A stretch of 64,000 bases of DNA, taken from assembly GCF_032118995.1 (NCBI RefSeq), contig NC_092661.1, positions 19,780,621 through 19,844,620 on the forward strand, written 5' to 3'. This DNA is from Asterias amurensis. Lineage: Eukaryota; Echinodermata; Asteroidea; Forcipulatida; Asteriidae. Below the pieces are notes generated by a model. It was not told where the DNA came from. It worked only from the letters and a program-made list of their open reading frames with translations, and made no database searches. Position numbers and translations under genes: made by a program. This document shows positions 57,567 through 64,000 of this stretch, piece by piece (position 1 is the first letter of the stretch; every line of letters starts with the position of its first letter).

Positions 57567-58860
57567 GCTTTGATTCCGATATTTTTTATAAAGTCATGTG
57601 AAATCTGATAAATCAGTGGTGAGTAAGTGATATTATGTTGTTGTAAACCACTTAATGATTAAGATGCATGGTTGTAAATACTTGGGAATCACCATTGGAG
57701 ACCCATATACATGTACATGTATAAATGTTAGTGTTCATGACGTTAGTTTAGTTCTTGTCATAATCAATCCTAACTATTTTGTGTTCAACTCCAAAAGTTT
57801 TAACAAAATTTTAGCTTAAATTTGTTTTCGATTGATGTCACTGTACACTAAAAAGCTTCTCGTGAACTTGTTTTAGAAGAAAAAGAATAATGCGACAAAA
57901 ACATTGTATTGTAGTCCATGTTGTCTGCAAGAGAATAAGACCATTGTTGAAAAATTGTTTTTATATAAGTTTACAGTTTTTTAAATATTTTTCAAGTCTA
58001 TTGAGCTCTCAGTATAGTTTCAGTTCAAATTGTAAAATTGAACGAGTTATTAGTTTTGATTTATTATTCACAGCACTTGATCACTGCGCTGTTAATTGCT
58101 TCAAAATTGTAAGAAGAACCTATTAAAAACATAACATAAAAATCATTTAAAAAGAACAAAAATAAGACTATCAGACACAAGTTTTAAAAAGTTGTTTAAG
58201 TGCAGAGTTGTAGATAGGATGATTGTGTCATGAAAATGCTCTTGTATGGCTTTTGTTTGGTGGGGTTAAACACGTAGTTAGTTGTGACTTGTCTATAAAG
58301 CTGGGGGGGGGGGTTGGGTGGGAGGAGAATAACTTGGGAGGAGACATGTTACTTGGTTGGGTCCACACATGAGAGGTTATTGACAGATGAACCGGGTGTA
58401 CAAATTAAATCTTGGGTTAGTTAAATTTAGGGAACAATAGGAGGGGTGGGTGTTTGGGTTTTTTAAAGAAAATATCGTGGACTTGTCTTTTAGATTAGAA
58501 GAAAAACTTATGAAGTGGTTCCTTTGTTTTGGGGTTATATTTTTATTTTTGTAATTTTGGGGGGAGACAACACAATGGGGATAGTGTGTTTATTGTGGGA
58601 AGTTTACGTCTTGTGAGGGGTTTAGTGGACGGATCCTTTGTTGTTGTTTTTCTTCAATATATATATATATATTTTAAAAGTTAGGGGGGGGAACACAAAC
58701 TGGGATGATGTATTGTTTATTGCGGGAAGGTTTATTTGTTAGGGGTTTAATGGATGGATTCATTTTGATTTGCCGTTTACACTTGAAAGAAATTGTTTTT
58801 AACAAGTCCCAGATTGCAGACTCTTACCACTGTATCTTTTACATTTAATGTTAGAATAAA
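57567..58860 (+). terminator. DBHS 3' UTR with candidate polyadenylation signal
   Basis: AT-rich sequence follows the stop codon; G-rich patches (ctgggggggggggttgggtggg near 58301-58322) follow, with a diverged duplication of about 125 bp (gtttattgtgggaag / gtttattgcgggaag at 58590 and 58715). AATAAA is at 58855-58860 and ATTAAA at about 58123 and 58405. No further coding exon is seen. Confidence 0.35.
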
Positions 58861-60063
58861 TACTTGTAGTTCACAGTTTTGATGTCAGTTCAACCAAATC
58901 AGTGACCATGTTTGTTTTATTCCTTAATGCTCCATGTTGTGTAGCAACTTTCTTTTCTGTTTACTCCAATTCTAACAATTGATGAAATGTTTGTCTTCAT
59001 ACAAAAAAACATTAGATTACTTTGAACGTTTCCGATGAAATGAATAAGTAATGACAAGTGTCGCACTTATTGTTGGTAGTGATAATAATTAGGCTAATAA
59101 TAATAACCTTAAAAATTGCATAAACATTGTCTGTTTCGACCAACTCTATCTTAAATCTGATGTGTAGGCGAGGGAGAATACTCTTGGCATAAAACCTAGT
59201 TGAATGCTGGATGTTATTACAAGTGCCGGAATATCTCCTGAAATGGCCAACGTTAAGTTACAGAATGAACCCAAAACGTTTCTGAATTTTATCTCATCAA
59301 TTGAAAGTTTATACTTTCTATTCATCGGCCAGGCCTGCTTTTATTTAATGATTGGGGAAACCTAGCCCCATTGTGACCTCAGAATTAATCACTGATCAAT
59401 GCTCCATTTAGATTGCAGTAGTAATACTTGGTAAACTTGAGGCAAAGTTTAACCTTCCTCAGACTTTTCTGAAGCATGCAAACTGTTGTTTTTTATGAGA
59501 GATAATCTAACAAAACAACGCCTCAGCCCTTGCAGGTTCTTATTGATACACCTAGGTTAAGAGCAGCAATTTAAGGTTAAGTGTACCTTTTAAGGGACAC
59601 AAGCATCATGGCTGGCCACAGGCCTGGAATTACATGCAGGCCAAGGAGGCAATGGCCTCTGCTACCCCTGATCTTGGCTTCGGTGCCCCTTCGAAAGTGT
59701 TCCATTGACTTCAAGATTTTCCGATTGAAGTGCTTGTTGCATGGCGTTGCCATTTCAAAGATGAAATTCCAGGCCTGTGGCCACAGGATGAGATTCTAAC
59801 TCTACACGTACCACTAGAACCAAGTCTGATGCGCTTTTAAACCACTCTGAGATGGCACACAAGTTGTAAAATTGTAGAAATGGTAAAATTACGAAGCAAA
59901 CTGCTGGGGGACCAATCATGACAGCGGGAAAAAATGGCATTCAACCACAAACAGGTTGTGCTGCCTTTTTTTGTAATTCATTAACTGTTTAACCATTCCA
60001 TTAATACTCATTTAGCCAAACCAGACTTAACCATTCCAACAATACTCATTCATAAATACCTCA
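58861..60063. other. Intergenic, with a family C repeat
   Basis: No exon is supported. A dispersed family C copy is at 59622-59777 (gcctggaattacatgcaggc to gaaattccaggcctg, the two ends complementary). Confidence 0.5.
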
Positions 60064-60600
60064 GACAGTTTCGCTATTCCTATTGGTGGAGAGCGCGTCA
60101 CGTGGGTGTGTATAAACCTTTGTTTATGACCAGTAAAAAGTGTTGAAACATGGGCGTGACACGCGAGCTTGCACCTGTTCTTATAAGACCGTTTCTTCAT
60201 TTCTATTTGTCGAGAGCAACGGCTGAATTAGTTGTGCCACATCATGCGATACGCGTGACGCGCACAGCATTCCTTTATAAGGAGTTGTTTACCCGAGGTG
60301 GGCGGAGGGCTTTACCATTTCATAGCTGGAGGGGTGTTGTGTTGAAAGAAATCATTGAACAATTGTAATTTTTGCATTTATTTTACTTTTTGACCAAAAA
60401 ATGTTGATGTTTTTGACTGGAAAGGTATTTATGAATGGGAATCAAAGTGTGTTGAATCAGTTTTCAACTAGTGGTTTTAACCTGCCGAGGCCTGGTTCTT
60501 GATAATTTACCTCGACTTCGTCTCAGTAAAATTATCAAGAACCAGGCCTCGTTGGGATTAAACCACTAGTTGAAAACCTCTTCACCACACATTGATTCCC
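60064..60600 (+). mobile_element. Composite palindromic element (family B relative)
   Basis: Has the same plan as 49689-50202 with different sequence: attggtggagagcgcgtcacgtg near 60080, then a 160-bp palindrome (60436-60600) with arms caactagtggttttaacc and cgaggcctggttcttgataat. No ORF of note. Confidence 0.65.
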
Positions 60601-60836
60601 TTATTTAGCCAAACCGGACTTCATCGTTAATCATGATTTGTTGTACATCTGAGACACACTGTCTGAATTTGGTAGCTGTGTGAAAGCTATGCGTTTATCT
60701 TTTCTGGCCTGCATGCGTGCCATCTGACTAATTGACCCAGGCACTGTCAAGTTTTTTTCTCGCTGTTTAAGACGCTGCAAATAATGACAACACTTGAAGA
60801 TTTCTTTTTTTTGGGGGGGGGGGGGCGGGCGACTAC

Positions 60837-61063
60837 CAGTGTTGTAGCTAGACCAATTTTAGTAGTGGGCTCTAATTTAGTCCATCAAGGGCTAGTGGTT
60901 CAACATAATTATTCACGTTTAGATATGGGGCCATCATTACTGAAGTGCAATCTGGGGGAAATCTGTGCTGGGCAGCAGAGAGTATTTTGCTCAGAGTGCT
61001 GGGCCAAATTTGTTAGTTCTGGGCAGGCCTTGCCCAGCACCGCCCACCGTGGCTACAACACTG
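60837..61063. mobile_element. hAT-type MITE, CAGTGTTGTAGC ends
   Basis: TIRs cagtgttgtagct at 60837 and gctacaacactg ending at 61063, the CAGTG start common among hAT elements. Flanks gcgactac and acgactaa share six central bases, a decayed 8-bp duplication. It lies directly after a T-run/G13 tract. Confidence 0.8.
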
Positions 61064-61260
61064 ACGACTAATCGTATACAGATATTCTGAACTGCCTTAA
61101 GTTTTTGTAGCTGAACGTGTTTTTGGGTTGATAGTTATACATGTAATCAACAACAAGATGAGAAACACATGCAACGTTTCACAGGGATGAGGATCACCAA
61201 ACTCATCCCATGTATTCCTTAATGATTAGGTATGCTAAACTTAGAAGATGACCTTGCGAG

Positions 61261-61481
61261 TAAGCCTGGGCGACTACAGAAACACACAGCTCAAATAGTC
61301 ACCACTTCAAATAGTAAGAACTAATTTTTAATTCCCAGGATGCGTTGTTGCATATTGCCTGCCGCTGGTGCAATATACTAAAATTTGTACGGTTCAAAGG
61401 ATTGTCTCACTGATGTCTGATTGTGTTTCTAATAAGTGAATGATGTTGTCGTGAATAGTCGCACTAGTCGCCCAGGCTTAC
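61261..61481. mobile_element. hAT-type MITE, TAAGCCTGGGCGACTA ends
   Basis: TIRs taagcctgggcgacta (61261-61276) and tagtcgcccaggctta (61466-61481) are perfect 16-bp complements. Flanks cttgcgag and ctggtgag agree at six of eight positions, so a decayed 8-bp duplication. The ends resemble those of the 48773-49111 element. Confidence 0.85.
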
Positions 61482-62052
61482 TGGTGAGATTGTTGAAGTG
61501 GGATTGTTAAAGTTGTATTTCGACAAAAGGAAGCTTTGCTGAGTTTAGGCCTGTTACCTGTAAGATTGATTATTGAGCTTGCTTTCATCCAGTGGATGTG
61601 ATATGGGTCGAGTGTCCCATCCAATACATGTGTGCATGATTAGTGCACATAGGATTACAGGTGAAATCTGAGTACAAGCAACACAGGCAACCATCATAGT
61701 GCGCAGTCATTTTGAAGCAATGCGTTGCACAGCTTTAACAAACAAAACAATTACAGCATAGCATCCATCTTGGCAGCTTGTTTTATTTGTTAACTGTACT
61801 ATGTTTCTTCCCAAGATACATTGCAGTATGTTTTTAAGGTAGCGCTTTTGCAGATGGCCTATTGGATTTTTAAATTTATTTTACAGGTTAGTTTTTCTCA
61901 TATTTTGAGGAAGACTTTTAATCTTGATCCAACTTAAATTCTAAATAGAGATCAAGAAATAGTTACATGATTCCTTGCTCGAACTTGAATGCCAAATGCA
62001 GCCCGAAAGAGTAATTATTTCACATTTCAACAGAACAATGAGGGCTCAATGT

Positions 62053-62225
62053 TGCAGGCTTGGAATTACACGCAGGCCACAAAGGCCATGTCCTGCGTTG
62101 CTCCTAGTTTTGGCCTTTGTGCCCCTTCAAAAGTTTCCCAGTGACTTTAAGATTTTATAATGGAAGTGCCCTTTGCAGAATGAAAATTGCCTTGCCCTTT
62201 TAGAGATGAAATTCCAGGCCCGATA
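62053..62225 (+). repeat. Dispersed repeat family C
   Basis: Begins gcaggcttggaattacacgc and ends gagatgaaattccaggccc, with tttgtgccccttcaaaagt inside. The same order as 59622-59777. Confidence 0.65.
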
Positions 62226-62297
62226 TTGGATATGTTATCAATAATATTTATCTTTAACTCTCACGATATGTAATCAATAATATTTCTCTTTTACTCT

Positions 62298-62560
62298 CAC
62301 AGTGATGTGTTATAGCACTGTGTACTTGGTACTCTCCCGAGTCCTGTGAACAAAATCCACAGGCTGAAATTTGTGATAAAAATGTTTTTTTTTTAAATAA
62401 ATCAACTGTGTTGTCCTGAAGATTGTACAAGTATGGATTTTATTTAAAAAAAATTTTTTTTACCCATACACCGAGCACTGTATACTCAGTACTTTCCTGT
62501 GAAAAAATATCACAGGCATGGCATGTTACTCGGGTGGGATTCGAATCCACGACCCTTGGA
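62298..62560 (-). mobile_element. Partial SINE copies
   Basis: Two fragments related to the SINE at 20326-20554: 62298-62372 (body only, gtactctcccgagtcctgtg) and 62437-62560 (body plus the B-box half ggattcgaatccc on the minus strand). Both lack the A-box, so they are 5'-truncated. Confidence 0.7.
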
Positions 62561-64000
62561 TTTGTTGGATTCATTTCACTAACAATACATTATTGATACA
62601 TGTATAATACATGTTTGTTAGCAGCAAAGACAAACTTGGGTCCAAACTGCAACCTTGCTGCTTGGACACAAGTTTTCCACAGCACTCTTAGCCAAAGATA
62701 ACAGGTTACAGTAGAATGTCTTGATTGGCCAGATGGGCTGGTCAGTGTTTTCTATTCATGTTAAATGGGGACTCCTAACATTATTTCTGATCGTCAAGCA
62801 AGTCATGCCGAGTTTCACACAAAACTACCGTTCAGCTGCATCCTCACATTCAAAGAGATGCCTTATGTTGAATAACCACAGAAAGTGATGGACTTCTGTT
62901 AACAAATTGTTTTCCTTCGATCAAATTTATTTGGCTGAAGCCAAATCCATGTTTTAGTTTTGAAAAGATCTATGCAACATATTTCACCAACTGTGAATGG
63001 TTACCTTTTCAAACTAGAACTTAAAGGGGTATTCAAATTTATACCAGTACCAGAAACATCAAAAAACCTTCTTGCAGAACACTTGTGACAAGAAGCCGAA
63101 CAATAACAGTGCCATTATTTGAGAGTTTGAACAAATAGGAACAAAAAGCAATGAAGTTGACATCTATGAATTTCATTGAGCAAATGAAACAAAAACAATG
63201 TTTCTTTTTCAGTAGCACTCTTTTTCAAAGTAGGGTTGATTACCATCACTAAGTACCTAAAAGTGGGGCATCTCCAAAAGTATCTAAAATAGTAAAGACG
63301 TACCCTCCCCCCAAAAGTACCAGATTTGAACAGTAACTCTGGGAATTATTATTTTTCTGCTTGTACATCTTGAGATGAAAAAGCGGACATAGGAAAAATA
63401 TTGTCCTACGTCCAGCCCTCCCCCAAAAAATATAAAAATGAGAAGGGTTATTGTCAATGGGTGGGGTGGGGGTGTCTTTCGTGTGTTACAAAGAAGTTTC
63501 TTCAAGTTGGACCCTGTAAGTGATAAGACAACATCAAGAGGACACAAGATCATCCACAAGATAACCAACTGAGAGTTAAAAAACTCATCAAAGTATTGTT
63601 TGGATGACCATGTGGCCCGATGTTTTGGCTTCAGCTGATGTGATTCGACAGACGTAGGGCCTTTCATCATGTCATGCTAAAGTTTCTATGATCGTACTTC
63701 CCTAATATGGCATCCTACCCATACTGTTGATGTCAGTGAACCAGATCCCATTTTGAATTATGACAATAAGACATACTTCACCATGTGATGTATCGAGAAT
63801 TTACTGATCTAAGACTGATGCCATGGATGAAGACGCTGGTCCAGGAAAAGGAAATCAAAAGTTGCAGTTAATACAATCGGCTTAAAATTGCGCACTGTTA
63901 AATGGTTTGATGTAAGTATTGTTAAAGTTGGTGATTATTTGTGGACACGTTTTGTACTCGGTTATCTGTGCCTTTTAAAAATAGGACCAATGTTTTTCCC
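62561..64000. other. Intergenic, nothing recognised
   Basis: No array, exon with credible splice sites or repeat family was recognised. The 128-codon minus-strand open frame at 63284-63670 has no domain I know and includes low-complexity PPPHP. Confidence 0.5.

Noticed and set aside
63284..63670. 128-aa minus-strand protein near the window end
   Set aside because: No recognisable domain, low-complexity segments and no convincing splice sites.

Overview
This is eukaryotic DNA from an invertebrate animal. It is AT-rich, the genes are split by GT-AG introns, and introns and intergenic space are full of palindromic MITEs, tRNA-derived SINEs and minisatellites. The gene families and the repeat style fit an echinoderm (a sea star or relative) best. 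That is an inference; no species can be named from sequence alone.

Three protein genes can be reconstructed exon by exon, with splice phases that agree throughout. (1) A SETD4-type SET-domain lysine methyltransferase on the + strand, 7862-13507, 9 coding exons, 429 aa. (2) A large MYM-type zinc-finger protein of the ZMYM2/3/4 class on the - strand, 37155 down to 19355, 20 coding exons, 1925 aa, plus a likely non-coding first exon near 39863-39950. (3) A DBHS RNA-binding protein (PSPC1/NONO/SFPQ or NonA class) on the + strand, 45994-57566, 8 coding exons, 599 aa. SETD4 and ZMYM converge on a 5.8 kb gap. ZMYM and DBHS diverge from a roughly 6 kb gap that contains a 5 kb foldback-like inverted repeat. 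All three encode chromatin or nuclear RNA factors with housekeeping-type promoters (ETS-like, NRF1-like and YY1-like sites). Nothing shows that they act in one pathway.

Layout. 1-3.7 kb: satellite of about 105 bp units, interrupted once. 3.9-6.1 kb: four duplicated modules with an exon-like core, then a SINE. 6.3-7.7 kb: mostly featureless, with a 65-bp tandem repeat. 7.7-13.5 kb: SETD4, with MITEs in its introns. 13.5-19.3 kb: convergent intergenic DNA with MITEs. 19.3-40.0 kb: ZMYM, whose introns hold a 20-bp minisatellite, a SINE with 30-bp flanking repeats, a LINE 3' end and many short palindromic elements. 40.1-45.1 kb: foldback-like element. 45.9-58.9 kb: DBHS gene and probable 3' UTR, with long inverted repeats in introns 2, 4, 5 and 6 and a 33-bp minisatellite in intron 7. 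58.9-64 kb: intergenic, with two hAT-like MITEs, a palindromic composite element and SINE fragments.

No CRISPR array, prokaryotic gene, rRNA gene or credible functional tRNA gene was seen. The more unusual observations are: long inverted repeats clustered in the introns of a gene whose family binds inverted-repeat RNA; a transposon edge next to the branch point of SETD4 exon 2; tandem acceptors in SETD4 of which one gives a truncated protein; an exon-like unit duplicated four times; and repeats whose period is a whole number of codons.
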